Origin: a virus
Direction: 5' to 3' (one strand)
IMG/VR virus record: IMGVR_UViG_3300033141_005271
Coordinates: 1 to 38,013 of that record
Length of the DNA stretch: 38,013 nucleotides
Shown here: in pieces, positions 16,687-24,145 of the stretch
Layout: each line of letters starts with the position of its first letter
Position numbering within the stretch: position 1 is the stretch's first letter
Program-made: the position numbers and the translations under genes
Notes under the pieces: generated by a model
The model's input: only the letters and a program-made list of their open reading frames with translations
The model's database searches: none
Told to the model about the DNA's origin: nothing

Positions 16687-16710
16687 TATTATTATATAAA
16701 TATAATAATA
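16687..16710. repeat. AT-only perfect inverted repeat upstream of the 265-aa gene
   Basis: TATTATTATA at 16687-16696 pairs perfectly with TATAATAATA at 16701-16710 around a four-base loop. It lies about 45 bases before the ATG at 16641 in the untranslated leader. It may be a weak hairpin or a melting site. Confidence 0.5.
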
Positions 16711-16733
16711 TGCTCGAGTAAATTTCATTTTTT

Positions 16734-16854
16734 AGAAAACACTTTCAAAATGTTTTCTGTTCCATATAAAACATTAAAGAAAACATTTTTAAATTTTGAG
16801 ATAATTTTGTCTTTTTCCAGAGGTAATGTTTTCTGTTCCATATAAAACACTAAA
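16734..16854. repeat. 30-bp direct repeat with four AGAAAACA/TGTTTTCT boxes (possible operators)
   Basis: Two 30-bp copies differing at one base lie at 16749-16778 and 16825-16854. Within and beside them the octamer AGAAAACA or its complement occurs at 16734, 16751, 16778 and 16827; the first two form an inverted repeat with a nine-base spacer. The winged-helix gene ends immediately next to them, so it is a candidate binder. A 38-aa frame (ATG at 16841, stop at 16725) also crosses the repeats but has no ribosome binding site. The rest of the 213-bp gap shows no clear gene. Confidence 0.6.
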
Positions 16855-17136
16855 CTAAAATTTGTAAACATTTGAGTGCTGTCCTTTTTTTTCAACCAAA
16901 ATTATTCCCTCTTTTTTTAGTTTATAAATATTTTTGTGTATTGTTGTAATACTGAATCCTGTTAATTTTTTTATTTTTTCATAACTAATTTTTGTCATAC
17001 TTTTTTCATTTTCGCATGCTATTATAACCAAAAATATTTGTAATGCAGCCGGTCCTAAATTAAAATTTTTATTCCATTTTAGAAAGAATCCTTTCTTTAT
17101 ATCACTCATTTTGATATTTAAAAGGCTAGTTTCCAT
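16855..17136 (-). CDS. Winged helix-turn-helix DNA-binding protein, 93 aa
   Basis: The second half fits a winged helix: MTKISYEKIKKLTGFSITTI as helix-turn-helix, HKNIYKLKKEGIIL as recognition and following helix, and VEKKGQHSNVYKF as the wing. The N-terminal half (NFNLGPAALQIFLVIIACEN) looks like the first helices of a MarR/GntR-type domain. It is a likely transcriptional regulator; ligand unknown. GAGGG lies eight bases before the ATG. Four inverted or direct boxes lie just after its stop, which may be its own operators. Confidence 0.75.
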   Translation of the reverse strand: METSLLNIKMSDIKKGFFLKWNKNFNLGPAALQIFLVIIACENEKSMTKISYEKIKKLTGFSITTIHKNIYKLKKEGIILVEKKGQHSNVYKF

Positions 17137-17715
17137 TCACAACCCTCTTCCACTGAATGTATTTATATAGTTAAAATTGTGAGGTCTTGTTTTCATATAT
17201 TCAACTATTTCATTCCAAGTCCATGGATAATAATTATGTCCATCTACTCCAACATCCAACGACTTTCCTTCTGGTTTTAGTCTATTATGACTATGACCAA
17301 ATAAGTGCCACGAATCATAATGACTTTTAGGCCATACTCTCATACAATAGTGATTCAGTGTTATGTCTTGCTTGTTAATTTTTATTCTGAGCTGTGGTGT
17401 AGTTTTAAGAACAAATTTTCTATATCCTTCTTTTATCAGTTCAATTGATGGCTTATCATGAGATCCTTCTATTAAAAATATTTGACCATTAAGCCTGTCA
17501 ATAATCTCTCTGGTTCCTTCAGTTCTGTATCCTCTTTCCTTCCCCCAAATAAAATCACCTATAACATACACCAAACTACCTGGTGGAACAACTTCATTCC
17601 AACGTTTAATTAATTCCTCATTCATATCATTGACATTTTTAAAAGGACGATTGGCATACTGAATTATTGGAATATGATTGAAATGGCAATCAGCAGTAAA
17701 AAATGGTGTTTTCAT
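17137..17715 (-). CDS. Calcineurin-like metallophosphoesterase
   Basis: 192 aa with the binuclear metal motifs in order: TADCHFNH (D-x-H), VIGDFIWG (GD), EGSHDKP (GSHD in place of the usual GNHD), TLNHYCMRVW (His) and FGHSHN (GHxH). This is the compact type often found in phages and bacteria, distinct from the gp47-like enzyme in this window. The substrate is unknown; a small phosphodiester or RNA end is possible. Asn to Ser in the third motif is a conservative change, so activity is likely. Confidence 0.87.
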   Translation of the reverse strand: MKTPFFTADCHFNHIPIIQYANRPFKNVNDMNEELIKRWNEVVPPGSLVYVIGDFIWGKERGYRTEGTREIIDRLNGQIFLIEGSHDKPSIELIKEGYRKFVLKTTPQLRIKINKQDITLNHYCMRVWPKSHYDSWHLFGHSHNRLKPEGKSLDVGVDGHNYYPWTWNEIVEYMKTRPHNFNYINTFSGRGL

Positions 17716-17894
17716 AGAAACTTTCTTTTATTTAAAAAATATTGAATATCTTGTTTTAAAGCCCATGTTGCTAAGTTCTTTTCTTTCTCATCAGTGAGAA
17801 ACTTTATCAATGACTCTATCAAGAAATTCCTACTAAGTAACCAACCCATAATAAATATGAATAGTACTGTTGAAACTGAAAATAAGTTTGTCAT
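17712..17894 (-). CDS. Small membrane protein, 60 aa
   Basis: An N-terminal hydrophobic segment (SVSTVLFIFIMGWLL, about residues 6-20) precedes an amphipathic, charged remainder with DEKEKNLATWALKQD. One membrane span is expected. No family recognised. Its stop overlaps the phosphoesterase start as ATGA. Confidence 0.65.
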   Translation of the reverse strand: MTNLFSVSTVLFIFIMGWLLSRNFLIESLIKFLTDEKEKNLATWALKQDIQYFLNKRKFL

Positions 17895-17931
17895 TTTTTC
17901 TCCATATGTAATATTTTTTAATAAATTCTAC

Positions 17932-18861
17932 TCAAAATATCTCATCAATTAATTTGCAAATGTAGATATCATCTATTTTAGCTTTTTTCTCACTTCGTAA
18001 TCTATTGATTAAATCCATCATGTATGCTACATCAACTCCTATAAGTTGATCTTCTAGAACATCAACATTATTCAAATCAAGCTTGTTTAATTGTAATGCA
18101 ATTTTTAGAATTTGTCCAGCATTTATTGTCCAACCACGTGAGATAAACTTTCGTATTCTGAATAATGAGCACAAAGGATAAAGTGAGTCCAGATATTTGA
18201 GTTCTTTTGCCAAAATTGTTTCCAATGCTTCTGGTCTTAAAATAAGTTCTCGGCTTTTTGAAGTCCAGTAATTTGTGCAATGAACGAAATCATAATTTTT
18301 GTGTATTTCTTCAGCACTACCATAGAATCTTGTAATGATTTGTATTTTATTGCTTAAAGTAATTGCATTTGAAGTAATAAAAATTGGAGAATATTTTTTG
18401 TTATCTTTTGATTGTGTATTCTTAATTGACAATGCAGTATCAACAAAAGATTCTTGTTCTGGGCTACCAGGATCTAATAAAGTTTCAAAAAATCGATAAT
18501 CATTTGGTTTTGATGTTGAAGAGGCAATACCAGACGATTTGATTACAATTGAAATTCTTCCAAAGTTGTCCACTACACATATGTTATTTACAGCTTTTTT
18601 GTTGTTAACATTGTATTTTGGATTTTCTCGTTTGAATTTATTTATATAATATTTTGCAACCTCAAATGTTGTCTCTTTGTTAGAGAAATATATATCATAA
18701 TCAGATACTTCTTCATTTAACAACATAGAAACAATAGCCCCACCAGTAATGATTGTATTTTCTTGAATAAGATTTCGCAGTCTTTTGTAGTTTGATGGAA
18801 TACTTGATACCCAAGAATTAAATTTATGATTTAGAATTTTTTCAATTGTTTTTCTTTTCAT
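17932..18861 (-). CDS. Predicted nucleotidyltransferase (polymerase beta-like fold)
   Basis: 309 aa. The segment ITGGAIVSMLLNEEVSDYDIYF has the GG-x(8-13)-D-x-D core of nucleotidyltransferases, and the remainder is largely helical, as in tRNA-nucleotidyltransferase-like proteins. The acceptor is unknown. I set the start at the ATG at 18861 because GAGGAG lies seven bases before it; a further ATG at 18879 lacks one. The start overlaps the cupin gene end. It is the second nucleotidyltransferase of the window, unrelated in detail to the RlaP-type one. Confidence 0.75.
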   Translation of the reverse strand: MKRKTIEKILNHKFNSWVSSIPSNYKRLRNLIQENTIITGGAIVSMLLNEEVSDYDIYFSNKETTFEVAKYYINKFKRENPKYNVNNKKAVNNICVVDNFGRISIVIKSSGIASSTSKPNDYRFFETLLDPGSPEQESFVDTALSIKNTQSKDNKKYSPIFITSNAITLSNKIQIITRFYGSAEEIHKNYDFVHCTNYWTSKSRELILRPEALETILAKELKYLDSLYPLCSLFRIRKFISRGWTINAGQILKIALQLNKLDLNNVDVLEDQLIGVDVAYMMDLINRLRSEKKAKIDDIYICKLIDEIF

Positions 18862-19231
18862 TATTTTCTCCTCTACCATAAAAATCTTTTATTCGCACAG
18901 AGTCATCTGGGAAATAGGTTGAAACCTCAAATAGGATAACATCATCTGAACCAATATTTTTCATACTATGAGGTTGGTTTGGTCTGATATGAATTGTTTC
19001 ACCAATAATTTTTTTCTCTTTGATAATGTTATCCTCATCATATTCTACGTTGTTAGTACTCGTCCAGAGTTGCATTGTTCCTTGTTGAATAAAAAAATGT
19101 TCCTCTTTGTGAATATGTTTATGAAAACTTACCTGTTGTCCAGGAAATATTATTAGAACTTTCCCCATATATTTCCCAGGAACTTGGGCAAACCAATGCT
19201 CTCCACCCCAAGGCTTTTTAACTATCTTCAT
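18842..19231 (-). CDS. Cupin protein, mannose-6-phosphate isomerase type II-like
   Basis: 129 aa single-domain cupin. It begins KPWGGEHWFA, as sugar-phosphate isomerase cupins do. Cupin motif 1 is FHKHIHKEEHFFIQQG with the metal His/His/Glu and motif 2 is RPNQPHSMKN with the last His. It may bind or isomerise a sugar, for example in making a capsule-like or nucleotide sugar, or serve as a metal-dependent binding protein. AAGGAGGT seven bases before the ATG is the best ribosome binding site of the area. Confidence 0.85.
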   Translation of the reverse strand: MKIVKKPWGGEHWFAQVPGKYMGKVLIIFPGQQVSFHKHIHKEEHFFIQQGTMQLWTSTNNVEYDEDNIIKEKKIIGETIHIRPNQPHSMKNIGSDDVILFEVSTYFPDDSVRIKDFYGRGENNEKKNN

Positions 19232-19243
19232 ATCTACCTCCTT

Positions 19244-19606
19244 TTAGTCCCATATTGACATGAAGAAACTGGAAAACAATTCCATTGTTTCATCTATATA
19301 ATCATAATCAGGTGTATCATAAAAATCTTTGCTTGCTATCATTTCAAACCCATCAATCATTTTCCACAATATAGCATCCCAAATCTCTGTGTAATCGTCT
19401 GCATTATCACTCATATCATCAAGAAGCATAGCTGGTACTCCATGTCTCTTCATTTCTACGAATCTTTTTATTGTTTTTGCTATTTTCTTGGCAAGAAAAG
19501 TATCAACACTCCATAAATCAACTTCTGAAATGCCTCCATGAAATAAACGTCCAAAAAATCTTCTGAGCCATAGATAGATATTATATCTCAATGTGAAAAT
19601 AGTCAT
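19244..19606 (-). CDS. Hypothetical phage protein, 120 aa
   Basis: No named family. It starts with an aromatic, basic segment (LRYNIYLWLRRFFGRLF), followed by an acidic helical body with EIWDAILWKMIDGFEMI. The first segment could associate with membrane or be a buried helix. I recall similar conserved phage proteins of unknown role, without being able to check. The start overlaps the end of the Cys-rich gene as ATGA. Confidence 0.75.
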   Translation of the reverse strand: MTIFTLRYNIYLWLRRFFGRLFHGGISEVDLWSVDTFLAKKIAKTIKRFVEMKRHGVPAMLLDDMSDNADDYTEIWDAILWKMIDGFEMIASKDFYDTPDYDYIDETMELFSSFFMSIWD

Positions 19607-19881
19607 TCTTTGTTCTCTTTTTTTAGTTGTTGCATATTAGATTCTATTTTCTTCAATAATTTAGCTTCAACTCCTGAGTCTTTCCACTGTTTAAATATTT
19701 CTGGATAGTTTGCAATATTATTTTGAACTCTCTTTATACATGATGGAGAATCAGCCTCTCCACCCATACGATACCACCACAACGGACAATTTATAACAGG
19801 ACAAATAGTAACTTCAATGTATGAGTTTCCAGAACATTCAAAACAATACTTCTTAATAAGATATTTACGTGTTCTTTTCAT
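19603..19881 (-). CDS. Cys-rich small protein, probably zinc-binding, 92 aa
   Basis: The N-terminal half has KYCFECSGNSY, then TICPVINCPLWWYRMGG: two Cys pairs in a zinc-finger-like arrangement with a CPLWWYRMG signature that I associate with phage hypothetical proteins. The C-terminal half is a charged helix. It starts three bases after the lipoprotein gene's stop. Function unknown; protein or nucleic-acid binding is possible. Confidence 0.75.
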   Translation of the reverse strand: MKRTRKYLIKKYCFECSGNSYIEVTICPVINCPLWWYRMGGEADSPSCIKRVQNNIANYPEIFKQWKDSGVEAKLLKKIESNMQQLKKENKE

Positions 19882-19884
19882 TGT

Positions 19885-20268
19885 CTAATTGCTTATTTGC
19901 AATCTCCTTTCCAATGATACCATGAATTTTTTTATATCCTTCTCTGGTGTATGAAAGATATTCATAATCTGTCCTTTTTCTAAATATTTACAGTAAACAT
20001 TAATTCCAGTTGCTGATTTTTGTATAATAATATTCATTTGTGGATCTTGTTCCTGTGTTGCTAAATTAGCTTCTTTGGTGGTTATAATTATTCCAGAATT
20101 CTTATCACTATTGACAATTGTAAAACCAACATCATTAGCAGCTAACATGGAAGCGTTCCAAACCTGATCAAATGTCTTTCCATCAAATATTGTACTATCT
20201 GTTTTTATGTTTTGAATAGCACAACATACCATAAAAGCTAACAAAATGCAAATAATCTTTGGTTTCAT
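19885..20268 (-). CDS. Predicted exported lipoprotein, 127 aa
   Basis: A signal peptide (MKPKIICILLAFMVCCAIQ) with positive residues, a hydrophobic core and a Cys in a lipobox-like FMVC/VCC context suggests lipid anchoring after secretion. The mature part (FDGKTFDQVWNASMLAANDV then GFTIVNSDKNSGIIIT) resembles bacterial periplasmic or outer-membrane lipoproteins, with strand-helix-strand repeats. A secreted lipoprotein is unexpected between replication genes; superinfection exclusion or envelope modification is possible. Its ATG overlaps the helicase stop (ATGA). Confidence 0.75.
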   Translation of the reverse strand: MKPKIICILLAFMVCCAIQNIKTDSTIFDGKTFDQVWNASMLAANDVGFTIVNSDKNSGIIITTKEANLATQEQDPQMNIIIQKSATGINVYCKYLEKGQIMNIFHTPEKDIKKFMVSLERRLQISN

Positions 20269-22703
20269 TTTAAATACTCCTCATTTCTATAGATTTCAAT
20301 TCGTCTTTTTGAATGCTTTGATAGATATTTCCATCCAATATCATTAAAATCATATACTATCAGACGACCTCCATCTTTCTTTTTTCTTAAACCACGTCCA
20401 GTTTCTTGAATTACTACAGCTTCTGCCTTTCCACCACTTGCTTTTATCAGAACATTTATCTCTGGTATATCAACACCTTCAGAGAATATTGATGAAGATA
20501 TCATGATAAAATCACCTTTATCATTGAATCTTTTCTTCATTTTTTCCCTTTTCCAAGTCTCTGATATACCATGAAGAAAAACTGCTGGAACATTTTGCCC
20601 CTGGCTTAACATTCGCTGTAGGATCTTACCATGCTCAATCATTCTGACTAAAATTAAAACTTTATCACCTCTAGTGAAATGATCTTTAGCTGTATACACA
20701 ATCTTTTGATTTCTTCCTTCATGTTTTACTATTCCATATTCATATTCTCTTTGCCAACTTAAAGGAATTGCCTCTAGTTCTAATGGCTTATGAGAATCAA
20801 GTATTCTAACTTCAATATCACTTAAATGCCCCTCATCTATTCCTTCTTTTGCCAATTTACTATATACAATTGGACCAGTAATTGCCATAAGTTTCATGTT
20901 TGCCAGATTATCTCTACGAAATGGAGTTCCGCTTAATCCAAATCTGTAATGACAATTATGCATATACATTCCAACTCTATAAAAAGTTGTAGAGCTGGCA
21001 TGATGACACTCATCCCAAAATCCAACATAAAATGAATTTAAAAATTGTTTGAATCGTTGTCTATTTTTGTTAAACCAACTATCTAAAGTTTGGAAAGTGG
21101 CTATAACTATGTCGGAATCCAAACCTATCTCATTAGAATCCCCAATCTTTCCCAAGCTCTTTCCAGATAGCCTTTTTTTATAACGTTCATAGGTTTGGTT
21201 AAGTAATTCCTTTCTGTGAACAAGGAACAATGTTCGCTTTTCAAGGAATTTTGTTGTAGCTATAGCCACTTCTGTATTATGTGTTGGTATAAAATTATCT
21301 GTTACATACATATGTTCTTGATTATTAAGAAGTATGCAACAACATTCTTTTTTACCAACATATTTTATTGTTTGAATCATTCTTGAATTCCATTTTCCAT
21401 TTCTTTTAGCAAATAATAATTTCTTTCTTTGTAATCGAAAAATATTTGGACCAATACCACCACTAATATAAACAACATAACATCGTTTTCCTATCTTTCT
21501 TTTTCCTTTATATAAATAAGTTGTGGTTTTATATTTAATTCGACATATATATCCTAAAGACTCAGCAATTTCTTTTACATCATTTGCAAGTTGTTTTGAC
21601 GTTGAATAAAATTCAGCCCCTCCAGCACCATTTTTTGGCATATAACCATCTGTATCCATTAATCCTTGTAAGATACTGAGTCTAACTTCTTTACTATTAT
21701 ACTTATAATCTAAAGGAATAAATTTGTTATCAGAATGTTTATTTTCTAAACCATAATATCTAATAGCATCAAGGTAATAATTAGACTTACCACCTTGTCT
21801 TTTACATTTAGCAATATAATAATCATATTTACCACAAGGTTTTAATTCATATTCTAAAGAAATAATTTTTCTAATAGAATTAAGAATCTCTTCATCTTTA
21901 TTTGAAAATCCTATCATATCATGTCCAAACTTACCATCTCCCAATAAAATGCCCATTAAATATGGATCTATTTTCACTTTTCGTGGTTTAAATGAAATAT
22001 TTGTTATTGGATAAATCTGATAAATTGGTCGTTTATTTTTAATATATTTTCCAAAAATATCTTTAAGTTCTATTATCTTTTGATGATGTTTCCAATTAAT
22101 TTTGCTAGCAACTTTCCACAAATGATTCTCTGTACATTCAACAGTATCTCCATTAGAAAATCCAATCTGATAAATTGATAATTTTCCTTGTGGAAAGACT
22201 CCAATTACTTTAGCAGTAGAACCATTTGGTGTTACAACTTCATCACCAATTTTAATATCTCTCATATATGTAACACCAGTTGGTGTATAAATTTTAGAAT
22301 CAAGTGGTTGAGCCTTTCCTAATCCAGTTGCTAATTCAATAATACCTCTTCCATTTTTTATTGCTGAATTAATTGCTTCTATTTGATAGTTTCTAAGGGT
22401 AATTTCGTTTAAGTAATCAGCTTTAATAATCTCTAAATTTAGTGTATCCTTTGATAACGACCTGTGGTCAAAAACTTTATGTTCAATATTTTTTTCTTTA
22501 AAATAATCTATCACTATTGAGAGAAGTCCTGTTGGAAACTTACATGTTGGAAGTTTTAAAAAATGGTATCTTCCGTCATCCCATCCTTCTTTGTAACCTT
22601 TTGTAAACCAATAATTAGGCTTGTAAACAGCCAAAAGCTGTTCCAACTCCTCAGTATAATCAGATAAAACTGAATAGACATTACGAACATGTATTTCAAT
22701 CAT
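20265..22703 (-). CDS. Superfamily 2 DNA helicase (UvsW-like), interrupted by an intein in Walker A
   Basis: 812 aa before splicing, 466 after. Seen: ITLRNYQIEAINSA (Q-like motif), ELATGLGK then the intein then TEVAIATTKF (motif I, GKT), FWDECHHASS (motif II), RFGLSGTPFR (motif III), FIMISSSIFSEGVDIP (motif V) and VIQETGRGLRKK (motif VI). The N-terminal domain (about 100 residues) resembles UvsW-like helicases, which unwind branched recombination intermediates. The intein covers residues 131-476 and interrupts the ATP-binding loop, so the precursor cannot hydrolyse ATP. The start follows a long hairpin at 22729-22810. Confidence 0.9.
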   Translation of the reverse strand: MIEIHVRNVYSVLSDYTEELEQLLAVYKPNYWFTKGYKEGWDDGRYHFLKLPTCKFPTGLLSIVIDYFKEKNIEHKVFDHRSLSKDTLNLEIIKADYLNEITLRNYQIEAINSAIKNGRGIIELATGLGKAQPLDSKIYTPTGVTYMRDIKIGDEVVTPNGSTAKVIGVFPQGKLSIYQIGFSNGDTVECTENHLWKVASKINWKHHQKIIELKDIFGKYIKNKRPIYQIYPITNISFKPRKVKIDPYLMGILLGDGKFGHDMIGFSNKDEEILNSIRKIISLEYELKPCGKYDYYIAKCKRQGGKSNYYLDAIRYYGLENKHSDNKFIPLDYKYNSKEVRLSILQGLMDTDGYMPKNGAGGAEFYSTSKQLANDVKEIAESLGYICRIKYKTTTYLYKGKRKIGKRCYVVYISGGIGPNIFRLQRKKLLFAKRNGKWNSRMIQTIKYVGKKECCCILLNNQEHMYVTDNFIPTHNTEVAIATTKFLEKRTLFLVHRKELLNQTYERYKKRLSGKSLGKIGDSNEIGLDSDIVIATFQTLDSWFNKNRQRFKQFLNSFYVGFWDECHHASSTTFYRVGMYMHNCHYRFGLSGTPFRRDNLANMKLMAITGPIVYSKLAKEGIDEGHLSDIEVRILDSHKPLELEAIPLSWQREYEYGIVKHEGRNQKIVYTAKDHFTRGDKVLILVRMIEHGKILQRMLSQGQNVPAVFLHGISETWKREKMKKRFNDKGDFIMISSSIFSEGVDIPEINVLIKASGGKAEAVVIQETGRGLRKKKDGGRLIVYDFNDIGWKYLSKHSKRRIEIYRNEEYLK
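21276..22313 (-). mobile_element. Intein with LAGLIDADG endonuclease in the helicase Walker A motif
   Basis: 346 residues inserted exactly between GLGK and T of the P-loop. It starts AQPLDSKIYTPTG, so residue 1 is Ala and not Cys or Ser. Block B is ECTENHLWKV, with Trp two residues after the His, and the C-terminus is YVTDNFIPTHN followed by Thr. Two LAGLIDADG motifs (LMGILLGDGKFG and ILQGLMDTDGYM) mark the homing endonuclease. Ala1 means it must use a class 2 or 3 type splicing route. The block B Trp fits the class 3 WCT set, but no block F Cys is evident. Confidence 0.92.
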
Positions 22704-22728
22704 TATAATTACTTTATGATATAAATGG

Positions 22729-22810
22729 GTGGGTACTGAGAAAGAATGATATTAAAAGTGGTGGAAAAGGAGAAAACCACCTGTATGAATGGAAAAATCT
22801 CAGTACCCAC
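22729..22810 (-). other. Intercistronic hairpin with 13-bp perfect stem before the helicase gene
   Basis: GTGGGTACTGAGA at 22729-22741 pairs perfectly with TCTCAGTACCCAC at 22798-22810. The 56-nt loop contains a nested GGTGG/CCACC stem. It occupies nearly the whole gap between the 98-aa gene and the helicase start. No U-run follows on either strand, so a simple terminator is unlikely. Confidence 0.75.
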
Positions 22811-22816
22811 ATGTTA

Positions 22817-23113
22817 TTATGTTTTTGGTATTAATATACAGAACTTTTTCTCATCTGGAATTGTATCAAAAATTTCATTAAGAGTAGGTGGCTGTATTTC
22901 ACCAAGATATTCTTTTTGTAACCGTTTTATATTCTCTGAAGTAAGCTCAATAGTAAAAACAGGTCTTTTAAGAATCTTTTCAATTGCCTTATGAAAAATA
23001 TCAAATGGTATTTGAAGTTTTGATTCAAATAATTGAAATCTAACAATCTCTTCATCTGACATTTCTTCCCAAAATTTGTCTTTCTTAGTATCTAATGTCG
23101 CTTTTTTAGTCAT
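22817..23113 (-). CDS. Hypothetical acidic protein, 98 aa
   Basis: No family recognised. It is a mixed Lys/Glu-rich helical protein (TLDTKKDKFWEEMSDEEIVRF) with a more hydrophobic end. The ATG at 23113 is chosen because AAAGGAGAT lies seven bases upstream and because it overlaps the previous stop as ATGA; the longer frame to 23143 would run through the upstream gene. Confidence 0.72.
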   Translation of the reverse strand: MTKKATLDTKKDKFWEEMSDEEIVRFQLFESKLQIPFDIFHKAIEKILKRPVFTIELTSENIKRLQKEYLGEIQPPTLNEIFDTIPDEKKFCILIPKT

Positions 23114-23277
23114 ATCAAGATCTCCTTTCGATTGATATAACAAGTATTTTTACAATCAAATATTCTCAAAATATTTCCTTCTTTATCTTTCTCAACTCCA
23201 TGATATTTCAATTTGCATCCTTGACATCGATTAAATTTAATTCTAGTAACTGGTATATTCCTTCGTTTTTTACTCAT
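23110..23277 (-). CDS. Small basic zinc-ribbon-like protein, 55 aa
   Basis: MSKKRRNIPVTRIKF is followed by NRCQGCKLKYHG and IFDCKNTCYIN. The four Cys form two pairs about 25 residues apart, as in a zinc ribbon. A basic N-terminus suits nucleic-acid binding. The start shares a base with the previous stop (TAATG) and the stop overlaps the next start (ATGA), which strongly supports the gene. Confidence 0.7.
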   Translation of the reverse strand: MSKKRRNIPVTRIKFNRCQGCKLKYHGVEKDKEGNILRIFDCKNTCYINRKEILI

Positions 23278-23888
23278 TACACGAGTAAATTCAATATACT
23301 ATCTTTTTCCAAAGCCTCTGGTGAAAGATCTATAACATTCTCATTTTTTTCTCTAACAATCTCAGCACCTGCTTTTATCAAAATATCTTCTAAACTAATT
23401 GTATGTTCATAAAAATCAAAAAGATACTGACGACTGTGATCGGAAAGTTTTGATTTCTTTGATGATATTGAATTTCCAATACTTGTCTCAACAAAATAAA
23501 ATCTACATTCCTCTGTAGTCGTAACAACTAATCCAAGTATTTTTTGTTTTTTATTAATTTTTGTAGATTCTGTTACAATTAAGTTATTTGGATTTACCAT
23601 ATAATTTTTTCCAAAATCTGTCACATATTCTCTAGCTACAATTATCTTAAATGGAACTTCTGTATCCTCTTTAAAATTAAAATAATTGACATATAAGATA
23701 TTAGATCCTTTTCTCTGTCTCTTTACAAAAAATAGCTCTGTTGCTCCATTTGGCTTAGGAGCAGCAGTAACATCTCCAGAAAAAATAAATCCTTTTGGGA
23801 TAGTCCTTTTCATAAGATTTTTGTCTATAGTTTGATGAGATGATGATTCAATTGGAAGAGCTTTAAAAAGTCTAAGTGTCGATCTCAT
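23277..23888 (-). CDS. Hypothetical protein, 203 aa, preceded by tandem RNA hairpins
   Basis: Unrecognised. It begins MRSTLRLFKALPIES; the middle is beta-rich (ILYVNYFNFKEDTEVPFKII) and the C-terminus is a helical, acidic segment (LEDILIKAGAEIVREKNEN). No catalytic motif is visible. AAGGAG lies six bases before the ATG. The three covarying hairpins at 23906-24100 are in its leader, so its expression may be controlled by that RNA. Confidence 0.77.
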   Translation of the reverse strand: MRSTLRLFKALPIESSSHQTIDKNLMKRTIPKGFIFSGDVTAAPKPNGATELFFVKRQRKGSNILYVNYFNFKEDTEVPFKIIVAREYVTDFGKNYMVNPNNLIVTESTKINKKQKILGLVVTTTEECRFYFVETSIGNSISSKKSKLSDHSRQYLFDFYEHTISLEDILIKAGAEIVREKNENVIDLSPEALEKDSILNLLV

Positions 23889-23905
23889 AGTAACTCCTTT
23901 TTAAA

Positions 23906-24100
23906 GATAGCGAGTAGTAAAATAATTATCAATAGATAGGAACTACTTTTTGCTATCATTGGGTACACTCTCTTTATATGGCGAACAGTAAATTAAATAA
24001 TACCTGATTATTAAATAGGAACTGTTTATGCCATTTAATTCTAAAGTTTAAAAGTTGCGAATAGTAAGATAACCTTTCAATAGGAACTATTTTTGCAACT
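23906..24100 (-). ncRNA. Three tandem covarying hairpins in a 5' leader (unknown RNA motif)
   Basis: Units lie at 23906-23957, 23978-24034 and 24053-24100. Each has two stacked stems. Outer stems (plus-strand reading) are GATAGC/GCTATC, ATGGC/GCCAT and AGTTGC/GCAACT. Inner stems are GTAGT/ACTAC, ACAGT/ACTGT and ATAGT/ACTAT. Sequence changes in both stems are compensated. Unpaired parts are conserved: GA between the 5' strands, a four- or five-base U-rich run between the 3' strands, and a loop ending in TAGGA. On the transcribed (minus) strand the inner loop starts TCCTAT and the bulge reads TC. The array ends 18 bases before the ATG of the 203-aa gene. It could be a tandem riboswitch-like element, a translational operator or processing sites. 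It matches no family I can name. Confidence 0.82.
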
Positions 24101-24145
24101 AATTTATTTACCATTCTATTTACCTAAAATATAATAAATACATAT

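Noticed and set aside
22729-22810. Rho-independent terminator
   Set aside because: The stem is long and perfect, but no U-run follows on either strand and the loop is 56 nt.
23906-24100. CRISPR array
   Set aside because: Repeats are not identical, spacers are not uniform and the units are hairpins with compensated stems; no cas gene is present.
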